Source: Plecoglossus altivelis (taxonomy: Eukaryota > Chordata > Actinopteri > Osmeriformes > Plecoglossidae). Taken from it: 64,000 bases of DNA. Each line of letters starts with the position of its first letter. The stretch's first letter is position 1. This document shows, in pieces, positions 12,719-25,800 of this stretch. The notes under the pieces were generated by a model. It worked only from the letters and a program-made list of their open reading frames with translations, ran no database searches and was not told the DNA's origin. The position numbers and the translations under genes are program-made. The DNA lies in the NCBI GenBank assembly GCA_036571765.1, contig BROE01000012.1, positions 9,742,874 through 9,806,873 of the forward strand. The letters run 5' to 3'.

Positions 12719-13003
12719 GTTCAGTCTGTTTAAGACATGCGTACTTAAGATAACGGTCAGTCTGTTTAAGACATGCGTACTTAAGATAACGGTCAGTGTT
12801 TAAGACATGCGTACTTGAGATAAAGGTCAGTGACATGCGTACTTAAGATAACGGTCAGTCTGTTTAAGACATGCGTACTTAAGATAACGGTCAGTCTGTT
12901 TAAGACATGCGTACTTAAGATAACGGTCAGTCTGTTTAAGACATGCGTATTTAAGATAACGGTCAGTCTGTTTAAGACATGCGTACTTGAGATAAAGGTC
13001 AGT
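12719..13003. repeat. 36-bp minisatellite, about 8 copies
   Basis: Direct repeats built around CTGTTTAAGACATGCGTACT followed by TAAGATAACGGTCAG. Most units are 36 bp. At least two internal units are shortened (near 12793 and 12828), and variants carry GAGATAAAG in place of TAAGATAACG. Because 36 is a multiple of three, the array stays open in more than one frame with a 12-residue protein period; these are not genes. Confidence 0.93.
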
Positions 13004-13127
13004 AACTGTTGTCTTTGCCTAGAGTTAGAGTTCTGCTCACAAGGACTGCTAAACAACAGTAACCTTTCTATACTAAACTAAAGTACCCTTATTATGCAGT
13101 GTAAAGATGACATCCTTAATTTATCTA

Positions 13128-13136
13128 GAGAGAGAG

Positions 13137-13174
<38 letters not shown>
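13128..13174. repeat. (GA)n microsatellite
   Basis: A GA dinucleotide run with one interruption (GCAAG) near its start. Confidence 0.95.
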
Positions 13175-13179
<5 letters not shown>

Positions 13180-16100
13180 TGGGTGAAGGCATGGTTAGTA
13201 GTCTAACTATTTTACAGTACCATGATGCAGTCTGATTAAGATGTCAGTGAGACACACACACAGCAGAGCACTTATAGGACTATTTGTTCTTGTAGTATAG
13301 ATGAAGGAAAGGAAAAGATGCATTACAGAGTGAGGCCACACACACACACACACACACTCTCCCACACACTCCTACACACACACACAGGGGGAATCCTGTC
13401 TCACAGAGTCCCAATAATTGATTTTTCGGTAAGGGAGGGTATTTCTGGGGTGAGAAGGGCACTGAGATACAAGCCAAGCCTGGCATGAGTTTCTAAAAAC
13501 CTGAAGGTCAGAACAATTTAATGGGCCTAAATATTTTGGCTACGGAACTCCCCTGAAGTTATTCTTGTCCAGAGGCTTTTAGCCTGGTTTTTAGACTTCA
13601 ACACCCAAATCTATTGTACTCAACCAAGACGGCTAGACGAAGAAGACCAGGTCCACAACTACCGAAGGTCAAACGGAATCGGAACCTCTTTCAGACTCAC
13701 CATTCTGTCTGTGAAACCAAAACTCCACGGGGTGTCGCCTTGAGGGTCTTTCACGTTGCAGAAAAAGACCAAACTCCAACACTGACAGAAATATATCTGC
13801 GTTGTTATGAAAATTATATGGCAATCCCTTTCTAATAATATTTGCAGCGCGCGCGTGGGGCTGTAATCTCGTTTCTTGTGGCTTAATAAAAACGCGGCGA
13901 CCAAAATGTTGTGTTGAAGTACGAACAATATGAGCTACGATCGTGGGAGTTCAATTTAGTTAGTGTTCTCTTCAGGCGATGTGATTGCCTTTTGCAGCCG
14001 AGTGCTAGCAAGCTGCTGCAGTCAATATAACACGGAGAGTTATAGCAGCGATGCTGTGTTCAGTTTAATGTTGGATTGAATTAAATAAATAAAGATGAGG
14101 AAGAGAGGAGGAGACCCATGTCAGGTTCAGTAGTTGACTACTGTGTGAAATGTAAACACATATTTATCTTTGTGCTCACACACACATGCACGCCAAGCAT
14201 CCTGTGGAGAAAGTACACACAAACGTTAGGGATTAAGAAGGAAAAGAAGGCAGGCGTTGAAAATGTGTTTAGGCACTCAGATTAATTTCTCATCTCACGG
14301 GGACGTCAAACCAAGGGATTCCTTTTCCTTACCTCTGCAGTGGTGTGTGTTTACGAGTGTGGGTCGGTGAATGTGTGTGTGTGAGAAAAATAAAAGGTTT
14401 ACTAATATAAATTGAGTCATTGTATACAGTAAATTAAGGGGTAAAATATCAAGTAAAATAAGATTAAATCTAAATTCATTATAATTAGTAATAACACTAA
14501 ATGCAAATAAATACATAATGAAAAAAAGTGATTGATGTTAATGTTAGTCTCCAAATTTGTATATTTTGCCAAGTCTGTCAATACATTCTGCCTGATGTAT
14601 CTAAGGGTTATGAATTATATGTCTATGGTTAGCTTTTAAGCCTTAGGGATGTATATATGTGACTGACGATGAGAATTGTGGGATATTGGAGGGAAGGAGA
14701 GGGCATGGGGTTCAGCAGAGAGGCGTCACTTTGAAGGCAGAAAGCCACCCAATCTTATCTTCCCACCCTGGCAAACTCCTGCTCAGAGCTAGAAACCAGA
14801 GCTGGATGGAAATGTTAACATTGACATACATGACTTTTCCATGGTCTGTTGTTAAAGTACAGAGCTAACCCTGCTATGCTAAAAGGGTTGGATTTCCATA
14901 TGGGTCGCAAGCACTGAAAATGTCAACATTTACTGACTGTGAGGTACTTTGGGTATCATCTTCTTTTACATTTTGCCGGTTTTCAACGGGTATAAGAGTA
15001 AATGTTCTTTAGCACATGCATTCCACATATTGACCTTGAATTTTTTTTTTGGTGCGGCCAGTCCAGTGGGGGGAGGGGGAGGCATGTATAATTCAATGTT
15101 CTCACATCTTTCGCTTCCTTTGCAGCAGCAACCCTCCACACTTCCCCTCCCTTCCATTTCCCTATTGATTGTGCTTCAGCCCCTAACACCCCTTTGCACC
15201 AGTGGTGTCTGTGTGTAGATTTAAGGTCATCACATTTTCAACAATGCCAAGATATTACAGTTTTCTATTGAGCTGCTATGGTACACAGCAACTGGCCTAC
15301 ACATACTACACACACAGACTGTCCTGCAAGTTTATAGCACACACACACTAAACACTCTTATACAACATTCCAATAGCCTTGCAACTTTCTCCTTGGATTC
15401 CTGCAGATGTGGGAGGTTCTTCGTGTGTTTTCGGAGTCATGAAGGTCCAGACCAAAGATCCATCTTTTCCCTTACAGACCTGGAACAAGCCCATCTGACC
15501 GGTTCTGAGGTTTGGTTCTTGGAACAAAAAGAAAATGGTTCTCCATCAACACCCAGCGGTGAATGTGTGCTTGTGTGTGTGAGTGCATGTATGTGTACGT
15601 ATACTGTAGGTGCATGTGTGTGAAGAGCTTGTAGCTGGCACCGCTGCCAAGCTAACCGAAACTAACCTGGAAGAGACGCTCACTGAATTATTTACTCAAT
15701 TTTTGAAACATAACACCGCCACTACAAGTGCCAGCCTCTTTTGACAGTGACGGTACTTAAGCTTAGCCCTGCTTTACAACTGGTATTAAAAAGCAGACAA
15801 ACCATCCTTGCATCGCCCCAGCACGTGCTCTTACAATGAAAGCCGTGGCTCCAACCCCATGAGAAGTTCTCGCAGAAAGCCATGCATGAGCAAGGCTTCG
15901 CTTTCCACCATTCTGAGCGGGTACCAAGTGCGCAATCAAAAGGTCAACATGGTGAGATTGTCTGAAAAAGTCACCGCTGTGAAAGTGATCCCATATCGAG
16001 GTAGGAGATCAAAAGGTCAGGTTGCCAGACCCAGAATGCCTCTGCTGCGCCGCCCTCCATCATCTGCCACGCTGGAATATTCAACGGCGTCGCCACTTTA

Positions 16101-17721
16101 CGGATGACTCATCGGAACCCCTCGGAACCCTTTGACATCATAATGGCTCGTTAACGAGCATCTTGTTAGAACCATCTTTGAGGGGGCCCTCGTTAAGGGT
16201 GCTGGAGAGCAGAGGAGTGGGTGGTGATTGCTGGTGTAGTGGTGGATTACTCGTTCCATACTTCTCTGAGGGAGACCTTTGAGGAGAGGAGTGGGGGTTG
16301 CCACAGTGTAGACACAGATCTGGCTTGGCGTCTACCCACCCTTTGTGTCCATAAGCGTAAGAATGCTGCTCATTGGAAAGAGGCTGTAGATCCAAAACGA
16401 CACCAATGATTATCATGATTGTTGGCTTCTGATGTGAAGGGCCTGGTGGACACACAGAAGCACACACTACATCTTCGCTTCTAAGTATGTCCGCCCATGT
16501 GTTACAGTAGAGACATGATTAAATATGAGTGTTCTGTGAAGGAGGTACGAGTGAAACATCCAGCAGCACTTGTCCACAGTGAAAAGCTCCTATGTACAGG
16601 CATGGTGTTCTCCTGGGCTTTACTGCTAGCCTTAGGAAATCGCAGGGGCTTCAAAGACCTGCCCAACACCTCCACTCTCCACTGTTTCTGCACTCACTCT
16701 CCAAGAAGGCAAACAATGACTGTGTATGTGTGCATGTTTCTGTGTGTCTGCCTGCTTGTGAATTTTCCTGTGTGTTTAAGCATCTCTGTACAAGCAATAG
16801 GGAGAGAGATAGAGGAAGATAGTGTTATTGAGTCAGACCATCCCTTCATCTAGTGTTTGTGGCCGCTTCAATAGAACAACTGGAGGAGGATCGACATGAG
16901 AGCTGTATTTTTTAACACCTTTCGACCTGGTGTGTGTGTGCATGTGTGTGTGAGTGTGTGTCAGTGTGTATGTGAGTTTGTGTGTGTGTATGTAAGTGTG
17001 TGTATGTGTGTGTGTGTGTGAGTGTGTGTGTGTGGTGAGGGGCTTGGGTCAGCAGGAGGAGGAACAGCAGGAACCAATCTGGCAACTCTTTGCGATAGAT
17101 ACGACTTAGTCAATCCTTCTATCATTGTCTTTTCATCCTTCCCTTCCTTCATCTCTCTATCCCCCTGGCCACAGTAAGTTCTGATCTGCAGGCCTGCTGC
17201 AGAATAACATTTTGATATCCCTCCATTCCTCCTTTATTCTATTCCTCTGTCACCTTGTGTGTTTTCAGGCCCGCTGTAGATGACTTTGGCTCAATACTTC
17301 ACTTTCGTTATACTTTTATTCCTCCATCATTCTCATCTCTCCATCACATTCCATTATTCCTCCTTCATTCTCATCTCTCCATCTCTTCTGAACAGTTCTT
17401 TTCATGATACAGAACCATGGCCTTGTATAGAACCCTATGCATCCTTCTCCTTCCATCCTTTGATCTCTCTAATCCTCCTCTCTTATTCCCCTATCCCTCC
17501 TGGCTGTGACATGTGCTGGTCTTCCTGTCCTCCAGATATCCTTTTGTTCCACAACATTAAGAACCGACCAGCTACCGTAACGCCAACTCGGCACCGCAAA
17601 GTGAAAGTGAATCCACCATCCAGCTGCTCCTGGCTACCTTGGCAACTGGGGTAGAAAATATGGATCATCGCATGGTCATAAACATGGATGGATTCCATTT
17701 TTTCTATCTGTTCTTTCTATA

Positions 17722-17724
<3 letters not shown>

Positions 17725-17770
<46 letters not shown>
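17725..17770. repeat. (CT)n microsatellite
   Basis: About 23 CT units inside a broader pyrimidine-rich stretch. Confidence 0.96.
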
Positions 17771-17774
<4 letters not shown>

Positions 17775-18919
17775 TTGGAACTCGGACATCTTTCTTTAAA
17801 CTTTCTTTAAGCTCAAGCTTTCTTTCACTCTCACTCTGTCATTCTGATTCAGTTTCTCCTTTCCCTCTCTCCATCTCTCTGCGGTCTCCATGGCAGTTGA
17901 CATGCAAGACAAGATGTCTTCCTTCCTTGCACTTCCTTTGTGGTCTAAACTCCAGGTCTACTATGGAAATCTTATAAAGTAAAACAGGACCCAGGTATGT
18001 CCCCTTAACCCAGAGGCCACCTTCCTTGGAAAAAGAGATATTCTGACTTATGCCTTGTGGTGCACATCAAAACCCCATTTAAACAGAAGGGGTTACAGTT
18101 CACATAGGTGATCTACTTTGTGTCTGGGGGAAAAAAATGAGTTTTTCCACCACTTCATTTTCTTATCATCCTTTCTTTCATCTCCGAGTTAGAATTTAGA
18201 GGTGAGCCTTAGGGGTTGCCAGAGGGTCCTATCTTGGATCAGCTATGTGTCTCCCAAACCTGACCTGAGTCATTTTGCGGGAGAAAGCGAAATCTGACCT
18301 GAGATCAGCGATGTTGAGGAGCAGCATTACACTCACTCTTCTCTCACCTGAATCCCCCCCATAGGACCGGGTCGTCCAGCTGAACACACACACGCACACA
18401 CACACACACACACTATCTCTCACACACACCATCAAAGAGGCTGGTCACAGTCTTTGGCTCACTGCCTCTCTCCAGTCACCAATGTCCTTACACATACTCT
18501 CTTTCTCTCTCTCCCCTTCTCTAAGTGTGATTGTGTACACATGGAAAGTGTGATCTATGTACCTCTCCATCTGACTACAACAGTCTGCCAGTTGCCATAC
18601 TGTCGCTGGTAAACCATATGTCCAGACACCAGGGCAGAAACCAATACATCATCTCTCAGGTAACTAGCTAATGCACCGCAACAAATCACCGCATCGCTGC
18701 GTGTGCCATCAGCAGAAAATCCACGGTGATTCTGCAAATGCTTTTATCAATAGGGTAAACGCACACAAACACACTGTTTAGTGATGCTTCCGAACGCCCA
18801 TTTCAATTGAGCTGCTTTGTTTATCAGGCAGCATGGTTCAGAAGGTTATCCCACGTTGGCCACATTCACATCTGGTGGAAAAGGATGTTTTGGATAAGAG
18901 CTCCCAGGCAAGTGTCCAG

Positions 18920-20246
18920 ATGGAAGCATGACTGGAAAAGGGAGATTATAAATTCAACAGATCACCTGTCCATTATCAAACATTTGCATGTGGATAATAC
19001 ATAATACTGGAAACAGTTTTGTGGAGCTGATCGGGATTCAGAACACACCGTTTAGGATGGAGCAAAAGAGAGACACAATTACAGTAATGCATGCATCCCA
19101 TTGTGCATGCGTTTAGACATGGATGAATTTGTCTTGGTACACGCCTACTTGTCTGCCTGTACAGTTTATAGACATGAATGCACGTGCGTCTATGCCGTTT
19201 CCAACCTTGACTGCGTGTGCATGTCGACGTCGTAGACACGCAGTGTCTACACAGTTAACATACATGAGCGCACGTGTGTGCGCGTGCTCCCTCTGGACAG
19301 ACCGTGGTGGCCAGAGGATGTGGATCATCTGCCTGAGCACCGCCACGTTTGATCGCTGAGCGCTCAAATGTATTAGACAAGCCCATGCAGACAGGCTCCA
19401 AACACTACAGTGTTATCAAGGATGTGTGTGCGCGCGAGTGTGCATGTGCGAAGTGATACCCCTCGCTGTTCGACTCCCAGCTGCTGTTGGCACAAACTTA
19501 ATTAGCAGAGAGAAATGGGGGGATAGTAGACAGAGAGAGAGAGAGAGGTGGAGAAAGATGGAGAGAGACTGATGGAGATAGAGAGAGAGAGGGGGGGGAG
19601 AGAGGTGGAGAGAAAGAGAGACAGATGGAGATGGAGAGGGGGAGAGAGAGATGGAAGCATGACTGGAAAAGGGAGATTATAAATTCAACAGATCACCTGT
19701 CCATTATCAAACATTTGCATGTGGATAATACATAATACTGGAAACAGTTTTGTGGAGCTGATCGGGATTCAGAACACACCGTTTAGGATGGAGCAAAAGA
19801 GAGACACAATTACAGTAATGCATGCATCCCATTGTGCATGCGTTTAGACATGGATGAATTTGTCTTGGTACACGCCTACTTGTCTGCCTGTACAGTTTAT
19901 AGACATGAATGCACGTGTGTCTATGCCGTTTCCAACCTTGACTGCGTGTGCATGTCGACGTCGTAGACACCCAGTGTCTACACAGTTAACATACATGAGC
20001 GCACGTGTGTGCGCGTGTTCCCTCTGGACAGACCGTGGTGGCCAGAGGATGTGGATCATCTGCCTGAGCACCGCCACGTTTGATCGCTGAGCGCTCAAAT
20101 GTATTAGACAAGCCCATGCAGACAGGCTCCAAACACTACAGTGTTATCAAGGATGTGTGTGCGCGCGAGTGTGCATGTGCGAAGTGATACCCCTCGCTGT
20201 TCGACTCCCAGCTGCTGTTGGCACAAACTTAATTAGCAGAGAGAAA
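18920..20246. repeat. Tandem segmental duplication, 731-bp spacing
   Basis: The block starting ATGGAAGCATGACTGG at 18920 recurs at 19651 and stays matched for about 595 bp, to the AATTAGCAGAGAGAAAT motif near 19515 and 20246. I see only about three base differences in that stretch (near 19192/19923, 19240/19971 and 19288/20019). Each copy is followed by a GA-rich purine tract that also shares phrases such as GAGACTGATGGAGAT. This looks like a recent tandem duplication whose unit is unique sequence plus GA tract. All open frames in it are duplicated at the same 731-bp offset and none is recognisable. Confidence 0.95.
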
Positions 20247-20640
20247 TTGGGGGTGTAGACAGAGAGAGCGAGAGGTGGGAGAGAGATGGAGAGCGACTGA
20301 TGGGGAGATGGAGAGGGGGGGGGGGAGGTTGGAGGAAGAGAGACGCTGGAGATGGAGAGGGGAGAGAGAGGGGGAGAGAAATGGAGAGAGAGAGATTGAT
20401 GGAGATGGAGAGAGAGAGGGGGAGAGAAGGAGAGAGAGACTGATGGAGATGGAGAGAGGGGGAGAGAGGAGAGACCGATGGAGATGGAGAGAGGGGGAGA
20501 GAGACCGATGGAGATGGAGAGAGGGGGAGAGAGAGAGACCGATGGAGATGGAGAGAGGGGGAGAGGGCGACATGGAGATGGAGCGAGAGGGGGAGGGAGA
20601 GACCGTAGCGGGGAGAGAGAGAGACCGATGGAGAGAGGCG
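20247..20640. repeat. GA-rich imperfect tandem repeat
   Basis: A purine-rich array of GAGAGAGACCGATGGAGATGG-type phrases with variable G runs. It gives long meaningless open frames on both strands (Glu/Arg-rich on +, Ser/Pro/Leu-rich on -). Confidence 0.93.
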
Positions 20641-21439
20641 CAAGCTTAATAGGCTAGCGGCGTTGGTTTTAGACTCCTTTATAATTGCTGATAAATGGAC
20701 AGAGTGCAAATGTCGAAGTTAATGCCTCTGCCTCTCTCATCCTTGTCTTCGGCCTTTCTTCGCTCTCTGTCTCATCAGTCTCTGTCATCGTCTTTCCCTC
20801 TTGCTGTTACGTTCATTCACTCTTCATTAATCCTCAATGCAACTTTGTTAGGTTACAGCTGCAGATGTAACATCGCTTCATATGATTCTTTGCAGCACAA
20901 TTCTTTTTCAATATTGCATAACACAGTAAAACATATGCTTTTCCCTGATAGGTTTAATCCTTTAACATGATGTACAGTATTTATATTAAAAATAAGAAAA
21001 CACATCTTGCTGACCACTGTCTGTCATCTAACACCTTATAATTCACTGTACGACTGTATATTTATAGTAAGTGATAATGAGGTATACATGGGGAATACGC
21101 ATAGATATGCGAACACTCATGCTTGTAAAAGTCAGTGAAGGGAACCTGGAAAATGTTCCATAGGTCACTGCTTTTAACTAGGCTATGGGTGAGTTGTCAT
21201 ACAAGAGAAGAGATAATTGGCAATATCGTTCATCTCATAAAAGTGAGCCATGCTGATTGAAGGTTTCAATGCTTCCGGAGGAGCCAGAAGGCCTTCTATA
21301 TGTATAGAATTGATCTTATTGGCAATTACTTAAGGCATTGCCCAGTACTGCGTTCACTACACACCATGTGATTTCGTTTCCAATAAGATGATATGCTGAT
21401 ATCTAGTGACACGGCTTTTTGCAAACTTTTACTTGTCCC

Positions 21440-21854
21440 GTATTTTGCAGTATAACGGAGCTGCGGAAGCAGCTGTATTCCGCCGTCTTTCCGCGTACTT
21501 ATCCACTCCAGGGTCAACCCCCACCGTTCTAACCGTTCACCGGATCCTGAGCATCCACCGCTGTCCAGTAGAATCATCCACTACGGGACAGAACGGAAAC
21601 GCCGTGAGAAACATACGATGGAGGAGGGGAAAGCAGTCGGCGTCGGACAAACCGGAGTACAGCATAGCTATACGGTTCCGTCGTGCATTATTTAAACGTT
21701 ACATCGTTCTAAGGTGGGCTGTCATGCACGCCCCTTGGTGATAAACCCGACCGATCGTTGTCGCCTTGCGAAGTGCCATACATGCGACGGGACTACGTGC
21801 CCAGAAAATGATATATTCCGCCGTGAAGACAAACTGAATATTGTGGAAGCGAGC
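21440..21854 (+). promoter_or_regulatory. chrnb3: Probable chrnb3 promoter and 5' UTR, CpG-rich
   Basis: This stretch is clearly richer in CG dinucleotides than its neighbours (for example GCCGTCTTTCCGCGTAC). It has a TATA-like TATTTAAA at 21689-21696, about 160 bases before the start codon. Three short upstream ORFs follow (21724-21741, 21782-21811, 21808-21837). The transcription start is not visible from sequence alone; the assignment rests on position and composition. Confidence 0.4.
21724..21837 (+). promoter_or_regulatory. Three upstream ORFs ahead of the chrnb3 start
   Basis: Three ATG-initiated short frames end before the chrnb3 ATG: 21724-21741 (5 codons plus stop), 21782-21811 (9 plus stop) and 21808-21837 (9 plus stop). 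The second and third overlap as ATGA. If the transcript starts upstream of 21724 they could reduce translation of the main frame. The frames are seen directly; the effect is inferred. Confidence 0.45.
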
Positions 21855-22858
21855 ATGAAGTTTACAATCATTCTAGTATGTGTGTCCTTCGCCATTGGTG
21901 ATGCGACGATCGAAGGTAAGTAGGGTTGGCATGATGTTTAACCGGCTGCCGACGTGATGTATAATATCGGATCAAACTAAACCGAAAGCAGTGTCTGTGG
22001 GTTGAATCGTGTGGAATAATTTCAATGCACGTGAATCTGATGCGTCCTTTGAAGGTTCCTCGATCAGTACTGACAGGACCCGAAAACCACTCAAAACAAA
22101 CGGACCATTCAGATGCCGAAAGGAGAGTAACGGGGGCAGCTCAGGTTGCTGATTGGAATGTAATATAAAAGGGGTCCAATTGAATTAATGTAACCAACCC
22201 GAAGAGAACCAACGAATAATACGATTTTGATTTATTTATTGAACGGCAGCGCGCGCAGCGCCCTCCTGGGGCGAGGCAAAAGACCTCTCATGTCCTTGAT
22301 TGAGCAAACACAAATATTTCCATCCCAAACAATTATTAGACAGCCTTGTTAACTAACGATTAATGCAATTCAATTTTCTCTGCGTGTGGTGAATTAATGC
22401 CTCTTCAAAGCACAGCCTTGGCACTGCCACAATCTGGAAGCGACCTGGAGATACAGTACCATGCATCCTTCCTGCCAACGGTTTAGATGTGTATTTATTA
22501 GAATGTATGTGTTATGTTATGTATGACACAGTGTGTATGTGTTTTGGCAGTGGCTGCCTGTCTATAGGTATAATGTTGATGGGGATGACAGTTCAATAGA
22601 AGTGATTGATAGACACTTCAGACACCATTCAGCCCCCTGTCCTGTCCTATACAAGCAGTCATGGCTAAGTTGTAACACAGGACTGGCAGTGTAGCAGCAA
22701 CAAGCCCCACAGGTCTGACAGAAAACAGAGAGGAAATGTCAAAGGAAAACACACACACTCATAAACCACAAAAGATACCCTACCTCTCTGAGTCTACACA
22801 GGACTGCGAGAGGATGTGTAGGCTAATCATTTTGACTGCGCGCGCACACACACACACA

Positions 22859-22895
<37 letters not shown>

Positions 22896-25800
22896 TGCCT
22901 CAAGGGGAGATTAGGGAGGGGGGTAATCTTTTTGAAAAGTGTCAACTCCCGGTGGGGTTCTTGTCCTGTTTAATTCTCTGAAAAGTCCTGTTGAGTTGGA
23001 GAGGAAGGGGAAGGACACAAACACACATCTAGTGTTTGTGTTTGTAGACTTTATGAGTTATAATGCAAAGCCACCATTTTGTGTCACAGAATAACTCCAT
23101 CCTGTGTGCACAGATGCACTGTATATAATTAGAAAGCCATCCATCCCGATGCAACTGGAATATGGCTTCGCAATGGTGTGCACCTTAGCCTTGCTCACAG
23201 GAGTGTTGTATATTATTTTTCTAGAAGTTTCTCCTGTCGTGACTCCACTGTGAACAGATGGTGCCACCATAACATTGCGAATATACCACCGTTCGTCCCA
23301 CAGGGAGATTTAGATTAGAACAGGTGGGGGTGTATGCTCTGTGCAGGGTCTCCCCTGTCTACACATCCATCACTGACAAAGTTCTGTGGACAACTCGACA
23401 CATTTCTGTAAGCGCACCCACTCCTTAAAAGTACAGTCAAAAGTACACTCTGACCTTTTGTAGAACACTCATGCACAAGCTGTGTACTCATGCTGATTCA
23501 TAAACAAAGCCACAATTTCACTCTGTTGCAATGACACATGACACACGCTCACACACAATGACCCCTGCATCCTAATTCAATCATTTTCCTGATCCCCTTC
23601 CCCCTAGCCAGCCCAAACATCAATGCTGTCTGTTACCTCTACTCAATCACACACGCACGCACGCGCGCCCGCACACACACACGCACACACACACACCACA
23701 CACACACGCGCACACACACACACACACATCTTCTTAGAAGGAAAATAAGTCAATGTATGTATCATATCATAGTTGTTCACTGTTACAGTTAGTTGTAGTT
23801 TTTGCAGGCAGAGGTGTCTAGATAATGCTAGCTCTATCCTACACTTAATTGGTATTTGAAATGTCACCTTTATGCCAATGAACTGATGCAATGGGGGGTA
23901 ACCTGGCAGTGTATCTCCCACAGATGCAGGGCCAGGCTATACGAGCCATACAGCATGCTTTATGTGCTACAGTGTGTGTGTGTTTGATATCCTGGTCCCA
24001 AGCAATAAATCTGACCGTCAGTTCCTAATGACTAAAACCTCTCACACACCTTCACCCCTTTTTTCATCACCCCATTCGTTTCTCTGATCTATCTGTTCAT
24101 TTACTGTATTTATGGTGACGGTTCTGAGGTGTGTGTGTGTGTGTGTTGTATGTATGGACGGGGGTCTACGTAAAGGAAGAGGGAAGGTAGGGAGGTTTGA
24201 TAGAGCAGGGAAAGAGACGCACACACAGAATTACAAACAAAGGTATTCTCCCTCTCTGGCCTCAATTCCTTTTCACACAATTCCCTCAATCTCTGTCTAT
24301 TCTTTTTCTCCCCCTCCATCTCTCCTCAATGCTTAGTTTAGGCTACTAGCTTCCATTTTTTCTCTTTCACGCCTCCAGCTCTCATCCCTCCTAGACTCTC
24401 TCTTTCTTTCTGTTTCCCTATCTGTCTATTTCTTTCCTGTTTACTTCTCCCTCCTTCCTACTGCAACCTCCCTTTCAAATTCTTCTCTCACCCTCCCTGT
24501 TGTTTCAGATGAGAGAGTATTGGACAGACAGCATGGATCTCAGGCTCAGCACTACGAGCTTTGGCCCCCTCCTCTTCTGTCTCTCTCTCTCTCTTTCCAA
24601 AGGCAAAGCCACTGCCAAATATCACCCTAATACCAGTGAGCGCTTTAAGCCCCTTGTCCAGTCTCAAGGCTCCACGGAGACACGCACCCAGGCAGTCACC
24701 CTCAAAACACACTGTAACAGTTCTGACACAAATACGGCTGGAAGGACTAAGAATTGTACATTTCCCACATCAAATCAGCTTCAAGGATTTCCGTTACATC
24801 ATTTCATATTTTCCGTGTTAGTAAACATGAAGGCGCGTTCATATCCAATCTGTTCTACACCAGTATTTGTTTGTACACTTTTTCAAATCTTCAATGAAAA
24901 GGTCATAGTGTAGCATTTGTAAAGCATACATATTTACTACACTGCACAAATAGATTTCAAGTACACATCTGCTCTTAATATCTAATTGGTTAACTGAACA
25001 CATGGTTCTATAGTTGCCTCCCGTAGGGAAGCTGTCTGTCTGCAAGTGCTGTAAGAGTTCTATTACTTACTCCATGTTTACCATCTCTGTCCAGTGGTTG
25101 GCTGCACATGCCACTCTGTGCTCGACTAGTCTCCCCTGGCGAGTGCCTTGTCAGAGGTGATCATGTCACTTTGATCGTTTCGTCAGCCTGGGGAGCTGTG
25201 AGGTGTTCTCTGAGCCAGAGCAGACTGTCAGTTTGGTGTGTGCGCGTGTGCGTATATGTGTGGTCTGCATCCAAAATGAACCAAATTAAATATTCCACCT
25301 ACCTGCAGAGAGAGACTCAGGGAAGTGAGCAGGTCGTGTGTGTATGAGTCACATGCTCACTTATGCCTTTCTTGACCCCCCTCCCCCAGCTCCAGAAGAC
25401 TTTGTATCCTTGGCGGAAATGGAGGACCTATTGCTGAAGAACCTCTTCCGTGGGTACCAGAAGTGGGTGAGGCCCGTCCTGCACGCCAACGACACCATTA
25501 CTGTGCGCTTCGGACTCAAGATCTCACAGCTGGTGGATGTGGTGAGGAGCCACACTTATGTTGAAACTGTTCGTGGTGCCGAATATCATGATGCATGCGC
25601 AACACGAGAGCTGTCCATGGTGCCGAAACAACAGGCATTTCTGTGTTTTTGTAAAGCTGACAATGGTCCAAAAGTCCAAAGCAAACAGGTGCCACTTTCT
25701 CTCCAGAGAGCTGTCCATGGTGTATCCTGTATGGTCAACCGGTAGTCTAGACATGTCATGTCTGGCACAGAGTTTAGGGAAGAAGGACTGAGACAAGGAG

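Larger units (their letters stand above)
9571..21854. other. Intergenic region between chrna6 and chrnb3
   Basis: About 12.3 kb without a supportable gene. An AATAAA at 10679-10684 is a possible chrna6 polyadenylation signal about 1.1 kb after the stop. Contents: a CT run (10579-10630), a 36-bp minisatellite (about 12719-13003), a GA run (about 13128-13174), possible mobile-element debris near 13500-13920 with an AATAAAA, a CT run (17725-17770), a 731-bp tandem duplication (18920 onward), and a long GA-rich block (about 19530-19650 and 20246-20640). Open frames here are short, begin at non-ATG codons or are low-complexity, and match no family I recognise. Confidence 0.7.

Noticed and set aside
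13500..13930. Possible LTR fragment with AATAAAA
   Set aside because: No terminal repeats, primer-binding site or coding remnant could be seen; a repeat-library search is required.
15808..16107. Basic 99-codon frame in the chrna6-chrnb3 spacer
   Set aside because: It starts at a non-ATG codon, matches no family I know and lacks splice-supported neighbours.
20229..20709. Ser/Pro/Leu-rich - strand and Glu/Arg-rich + strand frames
   Set aside because: Product of the GA-rich tandem repeat.
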